64,000 nucleotides of DNA from Cognatishimia sp. 1_MG-2023. GTDB taxonomy: Bacteria; Pseudomonadota; Alphaproteobacteria; Rhodobacterales; Rhodobacteraceae. The position numbers and the translations under genes are program-made. Positions 1 through 8,132 of the stretch are shown piece by piece. Under the pieces are notes generated by a model, which did not search any database, had not been told where the DNA came from, and saw only the letters and a list, made by a program, of their open reading frames with translations. The stretch is from NCBI RefSeq assembly GCF_030548175.1, contig NZ_JAUORX010000002.1, positions 400,553 to 464,552 of the forward strand, written 5' to 3'. Positions within the stretch are counted from its first letter, which is position 1; the number at the start of each line of letters is the position of its first letter.

Positions 1-215
1 AGGCAACTGGAGCAAATGGTTCAAGACAGAGGAAGCAGAAGGTTCGGGCGATGAAAGCCCGATCGGGAATCCTGACTTAGCGCTGAGGTCACTCGGTGAC
101 CAGATCTTCATCGCGGCGGAGGAAGCGGAAGACGCTCGGCGAGGATGTCACCGAAGAACTTGAGTATGTGCCTGGCGTTTCGTCGTGAACCGGATCGTTC
201 GGCCACGTTCCGGTC
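1..215 (+). pseudogene. decayed IS66-family TnpC transposase fragment
   Basis: No open frame runs through this stretch, but pieces of an IS66 TnpC protein can be read in different frames. Bases 129-176 read KTLGEDVTEELEYVPG, the zinc-finger region typical of TnpC. After a one-base deletion near 176 the reading continues as RFVVNRIVRPR. Upstream, bases 1-110 give QLEQMVQ...RRFGR and then NPDLALRSLGDQIFIAAEEAED, which resemble the TnpC N-terminus only loosely. At about 205-240 the minus strand reads YKDRNVAER, reminiscent of an IS5-type C-terminus, so a second decayed element may abut here. The left end lies outside the window. The IS66 assignment rests on the 30-residue zinc-finger part; the rest is inference. 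Confidence 0.5.
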
Positions 216-448
216 CTTGTATTTCTGCAAAGAAGCTTTTCGTTGAAGATAGAGATTTGCAACAACGATTGCCCAAACGTTCGAACGGTGGCATCGCTCC
301 CGATCCCTCCCGCAACGAAACTGAAAGAAGCGATGTAGCTTAACTTCGCGGCCCGTTGAGAACCGCGTCCAACCACAGAACTGCGATATCTGGCGATTTT
401 TGCCTGAAAACGCCGCAAATGCAGGAAAAAACTGTTTATTTACAACGA

Positions 449-741
449 TGTAACGCTGCAACAGGTGTGTTACAGGGCCTGTAACGCACCTAAGTACCTA
501 ATATCATTGGTAAATATCTATATCTATAACTTTGTAACAAAAATATAGAGAGTGTATATATATGAGACCATCACAGCTTCCCATGTACTGTTGTATATAT
601 ATACATATATGTTGGCGTAACGCGTTACATTTGTTACATCGTTGATTTTATTGAATAATTTTGTAACGGGGCTCTTTTTTGCCGCCTTCCTTTGGTTGTA
701 GGTCTATATTTGCGTTTAATATCAATAACTTAAAGCGTAAC
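449..741. repeat. cluster of TGTAAC/GTTACA hexamers in AT-rich DNA
   Basis: Bases 430-960 hold no credible gene. Inside them the hexamer TGTAAC or its complement GTTACA occurs at 449, 469, 480, 533, 624, 633 and 662, with a related GTAACA at 737. Bases 617-628 form a perfect palindrome, GTAACGCGTTAC. Between the copies lie long AT runs, including TATATATATACATATATG near 593-611. This layout (short repeats in both orientations around AT-rich DNA) is what iterons or a multi-site operator look like. What binds here is not known from the sequence. The next gene on the right starts at 963. Confidence 0.5.
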
Positions 742-962
742 ACTTGTCAGCTTTCGGTATTCAGCCTGACCTGTTGGAGTTGTTCAACCCTGCGCGCCAC
801 GAACAATCTGTTTTGTAATCGTATGGTGCTCCGGTAATGAGATTAGACCCAAAGATTTTCCGATGATGTCGGTGCTCTGGAAAGATATCCACATAGATAT
901 GCCGCAAGCCTACTTGGTATTTCAGTTTGATGACGTAAGTTGATTGGCAGAAGGAGCCATCT

Positions 963-1625
963 ATGCAGGTCATCTCACATTGCGTCGCCCGCCACATAAA
1001 CGACGATCCAGCAATTTTTGTCGGCGAAAGTCTATTTGCTCAGATGGTCTCTCGTGTAGAGCAACATCAGATCGCCAATGCATTATTGGAGGTTCACGAC
1101 CCTTTGCTTGAGTTTGGTTCTGACATTGTCGCATATTATCGTGCGCCAAATCGAGTTCGAGATGCTAGCCAAACTGTGAGTAGCGACCGGCTAATTCAAC
1201 GAATTGATGCGATTACTAAACGATTTTCGAGCCTTCATAATTATTCTAAAAACGACCCGCGGTTTCTCTGGACCCGGAAAGAAGCTACCAGACGAGCAAT
1301 TCCTGGGATGTCTGAGGGGGAAAAAAAGCCTGTTCGACTTGCGACACTCGACATGCCTGGGGCGCGACTGATTATGATTTCGATGCTGATGGCTGTCGGC
1401 ATTTACTCCAAGAAGTTAATCAAGCTTATGTCATTCGAACAACGTTACGCTTCGCTTTACTATTCGAACAGCGCCCACAATGTTTTCGATTGGGTCTTTA
1501 CTGCTTTAGAAGAGACCGGTGTTGATTTGGAGCGTTTCTTTGATGACATGCATATGCTCAGGACTGTGCAACAGGTTTCATCAAAACGGGTGTCCCCACG
1601 CCAAAATCCCGCACACTCGATGTAG
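963..1625 (+). CDS. hypothetical protein, 220 aa, accessory region
   Basis: I do not recognise this protein. The start is supported by a GAAGGAG ribosome-binding site 7 bases upstream of the ATG. The sequence is mostly polar with a moderately hydrophobic stretch near residues 135-152 (ARLIMISMLMAVGIYSKK), too short and mixed to call a membrane segment with confidence. No cysteine pairs, nucleotide-binding motif or helix-turn-helix are obvious. It lies between the TGTAAC repeat cluster and an IS3-family element, has no operon partner, and its base composition is lower in GC than the core genes of this window. Origin on a mobile element or plasmid is likely. Function unknown. Confidence 0.5.
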   Translation: MQVISHCVARHINDDPAIFVGESLFAQMVSRVEQHQIANALLEVHDPLLEFGSDIVAYYRAPNRVRDASQTVSSDRLIQRIDAITKRFSSLHNYSKNDPRFLWTRKEATRRAIPGMSEGEKKPVRLATLDMPGARLIMISMLMAVGIYSKKLIKLMSFEQRYASLYYSNSAHNVFDWVFTALEETGVDLERFFDDMHMLRTVQQVSSKRVSPRQNPAHSM

Positions 1626-1719
1626 CCTTTAATCTGGGTGATGATTGTGCGTCGGCAGAGTTTTTGGGTCCAAAGGCGGCCTAAACTAAGAGAGCGTTTG
1701 GCTCATCTGGTTGGTTTGA

Positions 1720-2700
1720 TTATGCGGCGCGTTGCCTGTGATGCAAGCGGCGCGTTTCGAGTGTCTTTCGTTTGATCCTTTCCCTTTGTTTTAGAATGGC
1801 TTTGTCCCGTCCGAAGTAGACGTCGGCAGGTGTGACGTTGTTCAGGCTCTCGTGGTAGCGCTGGTGGTTGTAGTGGTCGACAAAGGCTTCGATCTGGGCT
1901 TCGAGATCACCGGGTAGGAAGTAGTTTTCCAGCAGGATGCGGTTCTTCAAGGTTTGATGCCAACGTTCGATTTTGCCTTGTGTCTGGGGATGATACGGCG
2001 CTCCGCGTGAGTGCTTCATGCCCTTATCCTGCAACCATTCAGCCAGATCGCCCGAGACGTAGCTGGATCCGTTGTCGCTGAGTAGCCGTGGTTTGTGGGC
2101 GACGTGAACCTGGTCGCAACCTGATGCCTGCAATGCCACTTCCAGCGTGTCAGTCACATCTTCAGTCCTCATGTTTGTGCAGAGTTTCCATGAAATGATG
2201 TAACGGCTGTAATCGTCGAGTATCGTACTGAGATAAAACCAACCCCAGCCCAAAACCTTGAGATACGTGAAGTCGGTTTGCCAGAGTTGGTTGATGGCCG
2301 TGGTTTTGTCCTTGAACTCACTTGTCGCCTTGATCACGATGAAGGCTGGACTGGTGATCAGGTCATGGGCTTTCAGTATCCGGTATGTTGAAGCCTCTGA
2401 TACAAAATAGTTTTCTTGATCCGTGAATGCGACGGCCAACTCCCGTGGTGATAGTTCCGTTTCCTTCAGGGCTAATTTGACGACCTTGCGCCGCACCTCG
2501 TCAGGGATACGGTTCCAGACGTGTTTGGGCTTGGGAGATTGGTCCTGCAAGCCAGCCTCGCCACGCTGATGGTATCGGTCGTACCAGCGATAGAATGTCG
2601 TGCGAGGGATGCCCAGTTTGGCCAGTGTTTGGCGGGCTGACAGGTGGCTCTCTTCGACCAGCCTGATGATCTCCAACTTCTCAGATGCAGCGTATCTCAT
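1720..2700 (-). CDS. IS3-family transposase OrfB (DDE integrase domain)
   Basis: This is the catalytic subunit of an IS3-family transposase, 326 residues. An N-terminal helix-turn-helix reads SARQTLAKLGIPRTTFYRWY (about residues 21-40). The rve-type integrase core follows, with the DDE residues visible in WQTDFTYLK, LLSDNGSSY and the Glu of QGKIERWHQT. Length and motif spacing are normal, so it is probably active. Its ATG overlaps the stop of orfA (ATGA), which couples the two proteins. In many IS3 elements an OrfAB fusion is made by -1 frameshifting; I cannot tell whether this one does so. Confidence 0.9.
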   Translation of the reverse strand: MRYAASEKLEIIRLVEESHLSARQTLAKLGIPRTTFYRWYDRYHQRGEAGLQDQSPKPKHVWNRIPDEVRRKVVKLALKETELSPRELAVAFTDQENYFVSEASTYRILKAHDLITSPAFIVIKATSEFKDKTTAINQLWQTDFTYLKVLGWGWFYLSTILDDYSRYIISWKLCTNMRTEDVTDTLEVALQASGCDQVHVAHKPRLLSDNGSSYVSGDLAEWLQDKGMKHSRGAPYHPQTQGKIERWHQTLKNRILLENYFLPGDLEAQIEAFVDHYNHQRYHESLNNVTPADVYFGRDKAILKQRERIKRKTLETRRLHHRQRAA

Positions 2701-3071
2701 TCTTGGTCGCCCCCATCTCCTGTCATGCTTTTTTTGAGAAGACGCAGTTCCAGCGTTTGCTCGGCCACAACCTCTTTCAGATCACGGGCTTCACGACGTA
2801 ATTCCTTGACCTCATCGGTCGTCGCAGCACGTGCGGTGTCACCCGCCAACCTGCGCTTGCCAGCCTCCATGAAGTCCTTAGACCATTTGTAGTAAACGCC
2901 CTGGGAAATGCCTTCTTTGCGGCACAACTCCGCAATGCTGTCCTCACCGCGCAAGCCATCCAGGACGATCCTGATCTTCTCTTCAGATGAATAGTGCTTG
3001 CGGGTCGCTCGTTTGATATCTTTGACGATCTTCTCGCCAGGGCTTTTGCGTATTCCTGTTGTCTTTCTCAT
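2697..3071 (-). CDS. IS3-family transposase OrfA (HTH/coiled coil)
   Basis: OrfA of the IS3-family element, about 124 residues from the chosen ATG. The open frame could begin upstream, but that would run past the inverted repeat; the ATG at 3071 follows a GAGGAG site and lies inside the element. Residues near the N-terminus (KHYSSEEKIRIVLDGLRGE) and GISQGVYYKWSKDFMEAG form the usual helix-turn-helix that binds the IS ends. The C-terminal part (ELRREARDLKEVVAEQTLEL) is a leucine-zipper-like coiled coil for dimerisation. It overlaps orfB by four bases. Confidence 0.85.
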   Translation of the reverse strand: MRKTTGIRKSPGEKIVKDIKRATRKHYSSEEKIRIVLDGLRGEDSIAELCRKEGISQGVYYKWSKDFMEAGKRRLAGDTARAATTDEVKELRREARDLKEVVAEQTLELRLLKKSMTGDGGDQE

Positions 3072-3116
3072 CATCCACTCCTCAGTGGTTACGATGAGCC
3101 AAGAACTCTCTCTTAT

Positions 3117-3398
3117 CAAATACCGCTATTTGGATCCATAAGCGCTGACGTCAGACAGTCTGGTAAAATCCGGATGGATACGATCTTCATCGACGAAGGC
3201 TTCGGTAGTCTCGACGCTGAGAATGGAACGGGCACGCTGGACCAAGTGATACAAGTTCTTGCTGCGCTGACAGAGGGCAGTCGGGCAGTCGGGCTTATCT
3301 CACACGTCGGGCTGGTGCAGGAGGCTATTCCACAAGGCTTCTACGTTCGTTCGAGCCCAAGCGGTAGCAAAGTGGAGGAAAGAAGGGGGCTGAGATGA
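3117..3398 (+). pseudogene. SbcC/Rad50-like ATPase, C-terminal fragment cut by the IS3 element
   Basis: The frame gives SADVRQSGKIRMDTIFIDEG followed by FGSLDAENGTGTLDQVIQVL and GSRAVGLISHVGLVQEAIP. These are the Walker B/D-loop (IDEGFGSLD) and the conserved C-terminal LISH motif of SbcC, the ATPase of the SbcCD exonuclease. Only about the last 85-90 of roughly 1000 or more residues remain. The fragment starts at the right end of the IS3 element, and the missing part is not elsewhere in the window. Without Walker A and the coiled coil it cannot function. Its stop overlaps the start of the next gene (ATGA), so the two were translated as one operon. Confidence 0.8.
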
Positions 3399-3697
3399 CG
3401 GGCCGTTGGTATTATCGGAAGGCCCACACTCGTAGACTTTCATCAGGGGGGACCGTTTTTGCTCGCGGCGGCTGGTCTCTTCGGGCCGATCGTGGAAGTA
3501 GAAAGGGTGCAACCTTCAAGCGGGCGTGTCCTGTCTGCGGAGCACTGATCGTAAGCGTTGGAATGCCCAACGGGGGCTGGGGCCACTTTGAAAGTGGTAT
3601 AGGCCTAACACGCATAAAGTACCCTTGCCTGCATCTTGGTGAAGGGCTGAGCGCGCGGCGCGACAAAGACACACCGGATCTTTTCGGTTCGCCCTAA
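3395..3697 (+). CDS. small CPxC protein coupled to the SbcC fragment
   Basis: A 100-residue protein whose ATG overlaps the stop of the SbcC-like remnant. The N-terminal third is rich in Arg and Gly. The middle reads ACPVCGALIVSVGMPNGGWG, followed by HFE, a later PCLH and a final DTPDLFG. The two Cys of CPVC together with C and H of PCLH could bind one zinc ion. I do not recognise a named family. The coupling suggests it worked with the SbcC-like ATPase, perhaps in a DNA-processing or defence operon, but its partner is broken and it may be unexpressed now. Confidence 0.5.
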   Translation: MTGRWYYRKAHTRRLSSGGTVFARGGWSLRADRGSRKGATFKRACPVCGALIVSVGMPNGGWGHFESGIGLTRIKYPCLHLGEGLSARRDKDTPDLFGSP

Positions 3698-4457
3698 ACT
3701 GCTCGTGCGATTTTTGTCCGGAAATTACCCCGTTTCGACAAGGGGCTTGGTAACTGCAGCTCGGCAGTTAATGGCCTTGCAATAAGCTTTGGTTTGACAT
3801 GCTAGAGTTCGTTCTTTTTCCTGCTCTGAGCGGCCTCCAAGTTCAATGACTGCTATTGCATTCGGTCTAGCAACTCGTAATTCCTCGAACCAATGAAGAG
3901 AGAGCTGAAGGTGCGCGAGTAATTAATTGAGGCTCAACCACTGCGGGTTAATTTACCCAGTTCCCGGCATTTACTTTCGAGTTCGTAGTTCGTTGTGCTG
4001 GTCGTGTGGTCAAATTTGACCTCTCCACCATCATCGTCTCATCGTCTCATCGTATGGTGATGTTATTTTGCAACACAACTCCAGTGTTGGTATTGGCGTT
4101 GGTATTCTCGGCCATTTTCCTCCGTAAGTTGTTGATTTTGCTTGGAGTGCGAAGACGCCCCTGGGCACCATTTTTACCAATCAAAAGCAATACGCTAGAG
4201 ATGCGATAGCAGTTATCTGTGGCTGGGTTTTTTCCCGGGTAGGGCCGATACAGTAATGATAGCAATGGCTTTACCAACGAGCGTCTATAGGACGTTGTCG
4301 GCAAATTGATGAGAGCTAAGGGTAGGGCGCCCCCACCCTAATTCTACGTCAGTTTTTAAGGTAGATGCATTACCTATTCGTTTAAGCCGTCCTGTAGGGG
4401 CGTGGGGCAGCTGTAACTGTCGTTGAGGGGCGGACAAATTACAATAGTCACGATCCG
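3698..4457. other. 760-base stretch without a recognisable gene
   Basis: Short open frames exist (for example 4006-4209 on the plus strand) but none has a ribosome-binding site or recognisable content. A short tandem repeat of CTCATCGT is seen near 4028-4050. A GC-rich inverted repeat (GGGTAGGGCG...CCCCCACCCT) lies near 4320-4340. The stretch separates the accessory island from the DadA/TRAP cluster and may contain decayed mobile DNA. Confidence 0.4.
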
Positions 4458-5705
4458 CTATGAAAAGCGTTTTGTGTTAAATGCGGAAATGTCCAGATTG
4501 TGCTTTCGGCCCTCAATCAAATCAGACAAAATTTCGCCGGACTTTGGTGCCATCATCAATCCATAGTGGGAATGCCCGAACGAGGCGAATAGGCCCGGGT
4601 GTGTGTCAAACTCGCCGATCAATGGAAGGCTATCTGGAAAAGATGGACGATGCCCGTGCCAGAACGAGGCATCTTCGGTATTTAGATCCGGGACAATGGT
4701 CTTGGCTTGTTTTGTTAACAGGGCCTGACGCTTAGGGTCAGCTTTGGCATTGATGTTGCAAAACTCTGATGCGCCTGCGACTCGAAGGCCTTCGGTCATG
4801 GAGGAGGCAACAATCTTTGCATCTATGTCCATAACCGAGTTGTTAAGCGCGACACCAGGATTTGGGAATTGTACATGATAGCCTCGCTCGGCCATCAATG
4901 GCAGCTTGATCCCAAGTGGCTCTAGTAGTTTTGTACTCCAGGCGCCTGCAGCCATAACAAGCTTTTCGCTTTCAAAGGACCGGTCTTTGCATTGGATGTG
5001 CCATAAATCGTTTTCACGCCGGATTTCCAGCATCTCAGCTTGATCAAAGGTCACTCCTAGGCTGAGGGCCTTGTTGAGCAAAGCGAGAGCGATCTTTTCG
5101 GGTGATTTGGCGCGTGCCTGCCCCTTAACCAGAACAGCCGCCTTAAAATCGGGACCCAGCGCGGGTTCTAACCGATGCAAGTCTTTGTCTCCGATAAATT
5201 CGACTTCTGCCCCAAATTTCCGCCGCTGCCGGTAGTCGATGGCGTTTTCATCCCAATTGCGAGCGGTGTCTTCGCTGCGGAAGGCGTGAACGTACCAAGC
5301 CTCGGTCAGGAAATCCTCGTGCTTGGTTCCTACGAGATGCTGACGATAGAGATCAATGGATGGGCCACATAGGATCGACATGGCCTCTGATGCTCGCTCG
5401 ACTTTCTCAGGAGCGGTGTTTCTGAAAAACTCAATGCCCCATGGCACCAGCTTTGGAAGTTGGCTCATGCGGGTTTTGAGCACTTGGTGCCGTCCGAACA
5501 TCAAATTTGGAATGTTTTTCCAAATGCCCGGCACGGCTTGGGGCAGAATAGACCAAGGTGATATAATGCCAGCATTGCCGTAGCTCGCACCCTGGGCGGG
5601 CGCGTTCTTGTCTATAATGCGGACCTTGAAATTCCGTTCCGCGAGGGACAGGGCGGTGCAGATACCCACCATTCCTGCCCCAACGATAGTGACTGTTTCA
5701 GACAT
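4458..5705 (-). CDS. dadA: D-amino acid dehydrogenase-like FAD oxidoreductase (DadA family)
   Basis: A 415-residue DAO-family flavoprotein. Residues 4-20 contain the dinucleotide-binding motif GAGMVG followed by an acidic strand end (VRIIDKN), and ASYGNAGIISP is the usual second FAD contact of DadA. The C-terminus has the substrate/FAD closure FGHSHYGLMMAP. DadA enzymes oxidise D-amino acids to imines and then 2-oxo acids, passing electrons to the respiratory chain at the inner face of the membrane. It lies three bases downstream of the TRAP permease in the same direction, so the imported substrate is probably what it oxidises. Related enzymes act on hydroxyproline or other N-containing acids, so the exact substrate is open. 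Confidence 0.8.
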   Translation of the reverse strand: MSETVTIVGAGMVGICTALSLAERNFKVRIIDKNAPAQGASYGNAGIISPWSILPQAVPGIWKNIPNLMFGRHQVLKTRMSQLPKLVPWGIEFFRNTAPEKVERASEAMSILCGPSIDLYRQHLVGTKHEDFLTEAWYVHAFRSEDTARNWDENAIDYRQRRKFGAEVEFIGDKDLHRLEPALGPDFKAAVLVKGQARAKSPEKIALALLNKALSLGVTFDQAEMLEIRRENDLWHIQCKDRSFESEKLVMAAGAWSTKLLEPLGIKLPLMAERGYHVQFPNPGVALNNSVMDIDAKIVASSMTEGLRVAGASEFCNINAKADPKRQALLTKQAKTIVPDLNTEDASFWHGHRPSFPDSLPLIGEFDTHPGLFASFGHSHYGLMMAPKSGEILSDLIEGRKHNLDISAFNTKRFS

Positions 5706-5708
5706 ATT

Positions 5709-7925
5709 TTACGCTGTCGCTCCAACTTTGCGCCGTGCGACCACTTGGGTGATGACAGCCGGGCTTGCGATCAGCAAAGCGATAAGGTCTGCTTGCAGAC
5801 TTGGAGCGATAAAGACGATGCCAGCTATGGCCAATAGGATGCGATAGATCCGACCAAGAGGGGCCAGCCAGTACCCCACGACAGAAGCCGACAGAGCAAT
5901 CACACCTGCGATACAGCTTGCAGCCGCATAGGTGAATTCCCACAGATCAAAGCCGGATGAGGACACAATCAAGAGGACAGGTGCATACACAAAGGCCATT
6001 GGGGCAATCACTTTGCCAAGGCCCAATGTGAAGGCCGAAACCCCCGTACGGAATGGGTTGGAATTTGCGATTGCCGCCGCTGCATAGGCTGACGTACAAA
6101 CCGGCGGCGTGATTTCTGCGACAACGCCGTAGTAAAGTACAAACATATGGCTTGCGATTGGCGGAACGCCAAGCTGCGCCAAGGCAGGTTGCGCAACGGA
6201 TACCAGCATGATGTAAAGTGCAGTTGTTGGGATGCCAGCGCCCATCAGGATACAGGCCAGCGCAATGAAGACGAGACTGATGAAGAGCGTCAGGTCTTCA
6301 ACGGCAAAGAAGTTTAAGCCAGTTGCGCTAAACAAGCTGTAAATATCCGCACCGAGGCTCGATGCCCCTTGGGTCACCATAAAGCCGATACGAAACCCGA
6401 TACCTGTTGTGTTAATCACACCCACAACGATGCCAACAGCTGCAGAGGCTGCGCCTACAGCCAGCGCGTATTTTACGCCGGTCTCAAAGGTATCAGCCAT
6501 TTCGCTAAGCGTGATGCGTTCTTGCGGGTTAAAGGTCGCAATTATTGCGCCAAGCACAAGTAAGCCGGTGATGATTGGCCCAAAGCCCCCGTTACTGAAC
6601 TTCCAAAGTGCAAATGCAATGAAGGCGGCAGCGTAGATCAGTGTGATCGGTGCTTTGCGACGAGACATGCCTGCAATGATCGAAAGTGAAATACCGCAGA
6701 AAGCTGACATGAACGGCGTGTAGCCATTGAATAAGACCAGCAAAAGCCCCATCAACGGAACGATATTCGCCCAGCCCTCTTTCCAGACCGCTCTGAACTT
6801 TGGCAGCATTTCTTTCGTCAGGCCCTGAAGCTTCAAGCGACGTGCCATCAGGTGAACAACTGTAAATACACCTACATAGTGCAGTAGTGCTGGGAAGATC
6901 GCAGCAATGATGATTGTAGTGTAGGGAAGCTCTAGGAACTCGGCCATGATGAAGGCTGCTGCCCCCATGATAGGTGGTGTAATCTGTCCACCAGCAGATG
7001 CAGCGGCTTCAACGCCCCCTGCAAAGTGCCCCGGATACCCCAGCCTTTTCATGTTCGGGATGGTCAAGGCACCGGTTGAAACTGTGTTCGCCACAGAAGA
7101 ACCAGAAATCGTTCCAAAGAATGCAGATGACACAACCGATACCTTTGCTGGTCCACCTGTGTAGCGTCCCGCCAGGATGGTGGCGTTGTCGATAAAGAGC
7201 TGCCCCAAACCTGTGCGCTGTGCGATCACACCGAATAGGACGAAGTGGAACACGATAGTGGAAACAACCCACAGCGTGACACCGAAGATGCCTTCTTGAG
7301 GGAAGTACATCGAGGAAACAAATGTACGGAACTTTACTCCGGGATGCTGCAGAATGCCGGGGAAGATCGGCCCAAACAACGCATATGCCATAAAGACACA
7401 GATGATCAGGGGCAAAACCCAGCCTAGGGTCCGGCGGGCAATGTCAAGAACGAGCAAGATCAATGCGCAGCCAAAGAACATATCGAACTGGTTGGGTGCA
7501 CCCATTCTGAAAGTTTGTTCTTCGATGCCAAGCAATGGGAGACCGCGCCAAGCGAGACCCAGATAAAGTGCGGCCGATACCCCAAGGATCATTAAGAAGA
7601 CATCAAAGTACGGCACACCGCCAAGGCGCATGGGACCGGTCTTTAGATCAAATGCAGTCGAGGTTTTCACCATCGGGAAGAATGCATATGTCAGGATGAA
7701 TAGGCCTGCGAGGTGCCAGCCCATATGCCAATGATCCGGTGGCAAGGAGAAGCCAGCAGTCAGATAATGGTAGACCGCAAAGGTCAAAGCAACAACACGC
7801 AGTACCTTCGCCATTCCAGGTGCAACTTGACGTGTTGCGGCACCTTCATCGTATTTCTTTTCAATGGCTTCCAGCTCTTCAGCTGTCAATTCTTGTGCAT
7901 CTGTATTCTGTGAGGCGTCAGTCAT
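5709..7925 (-). CDS. TRAP transporter fused permease (TAXI type, DctQM fusion)
   Basis: A 738-residue polytopic membrane protein in which the small and large TRAP permease subunits are fused, the normal form for TAXI-TRAP systems. Conserved DctM blocks are visible: VSSAFFGTISGSSVANTVST and GGVEAAASAGGQITPPIMGA in the middle, and the repeat-related GAGIPTTALYIML with EITPPVCTSAYAAA in the second half. It drives Na+- or H+-coupled uptake of an organic acid or amino acid handed over by the binding protein encoded upstream. The N-terminus is a soluble acidic stretch. dadA follows after three bases; a hairpin separates it from the binding-protein gene on the other side. Confidence 0.9.
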   Translation of the reverse strand: MTDASQNTDAQELTAEELEAIEKKYDEGAATRQVAPGMAKVLRVVALTFAVYHYLTAGFSLPPDHWHMGWHLAGLFILTYAFFPMVKTSTAFDLKTGPMRLGGVPYFDVFLMILGVSAALYLGLAWRGLPLLGIEEQTFRMGAPNQFDMFFGCALILLVLDIARRTLGWVLPLIICVFMAYALFGPIFPGILQHPGVKFRTFVSSMYFPQEGIFGVTLWVVSTIVFHFVLFGVIAQRTGLGQLFIDNATILAGRYTGGPAKVSVVSSAFFGTISGSSVANTVSTGALTIPNMKRLGYPGHFAGGVEAAASAGGQITPPIMGAAAFIMAEFLELPYTTIIIAAIFPALLHYVGVFTVVHLMARRLKLQGLTKEMLPKFRAVWKEGWANIVPLMGLLLVLFNGYTPFMSAFCGISLSIIAGMSRRKAPITLIYAAAFIAFALWKFSNGGFGPIITGLLVLGAIIATFNPQERITLSEMADTFETGVKYALAVGAASAAVGIVVGVINTTGIGFRIGFMVTQGASSLGADIYSLFSATGLNFFAVEDLTLFISLVFIALACILMGAGIPTTALYIMLVSVAQPALAQLGVPPIASHMFVLYYGVVAEITPPVCTSAYAAAAIANSNPFRTGVSAFTLGLGKVIAPMAFVYAPVLLIVSSSGFDLWEFTYAAASCIAGVIALSASVVGYWLAPLGRIYRILLAIAGIVFIAPSLQADLIALLIASPAVITQVVARRKVGATA

Positions 7926-8079
7926 GTTTGGTCACCTTGGTACGGCGTTTCTTGCCAAGTCGAGTTTCACTTGACGTGCTTAGCTTGCGGCTGGCTACGC
8001 GATTGGTTTGTCAGCTGAGCTTATGGCATCGAAAACTTAGATGGCATCGGGTTGGTCACCCAATGCGTACTAAAATCTT

Positions 8080-8107
8080 GGGCGACAGGCTAATGAGCCT
8101 ATCGCCC
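8080..8107 (-). terminator. intercistronic hairpin between binding protein and permease
   Basis: An 11-base-pair stem with one mismatch (GGGCGACAGGC and GCCTATCGCCC) and a six-base loop lies in the 207-base gap between the TAXI binding-protein gene and the permease gene. No T-run follows in either direction, so full termination is unlikely. It could shield the upstream message from decay or lower permease expression relative to the binding protein, as in many binding-protein transport operons. Confidence 0.5.
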
Positions 8108-8132
8108 TGTGTTTTCAGAAGTTAAGGCGATC

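Larger units (their letters stand above)
1687..3115 (-). mobile_element. IS3-family insertion sequence, apparently intact
   Basis: The element carries overlapping orfA and orfB and has imperfect terminal inverted repeats: TAAGAGAGCGTTTGGCTCATC at the left and, on the other strand at the right, TAAGAGAGAGTTCTTGGCTC followed by ATC, differing by a two-base gap and a substitution. I see no clear target duplication, and the exact ends are uncertain by a few bases. On its right side the element abuts the middle of an SbcC-like gene. The rest of that gene is not found on its left side, so an adjacent deletion probably followed insertion. Both reading frames look functional. Confidence 0.8.

Noticed and set aside
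1658..3140. Similar sequences TTTTTGGGTCCAAAGGCG and CTATTTGGATCCATAAGCG on both sides of the IS3 element as a target duplication
   Set aside because: They are 20-30 bases away from the IS ends and match only in part, so they are not a target duplication.
4006..4209. Open frame of 67 codons on the plus strand
   Set aside because: No ribosome-binding site, includes a tandem repeat, and no recognisable protein content.
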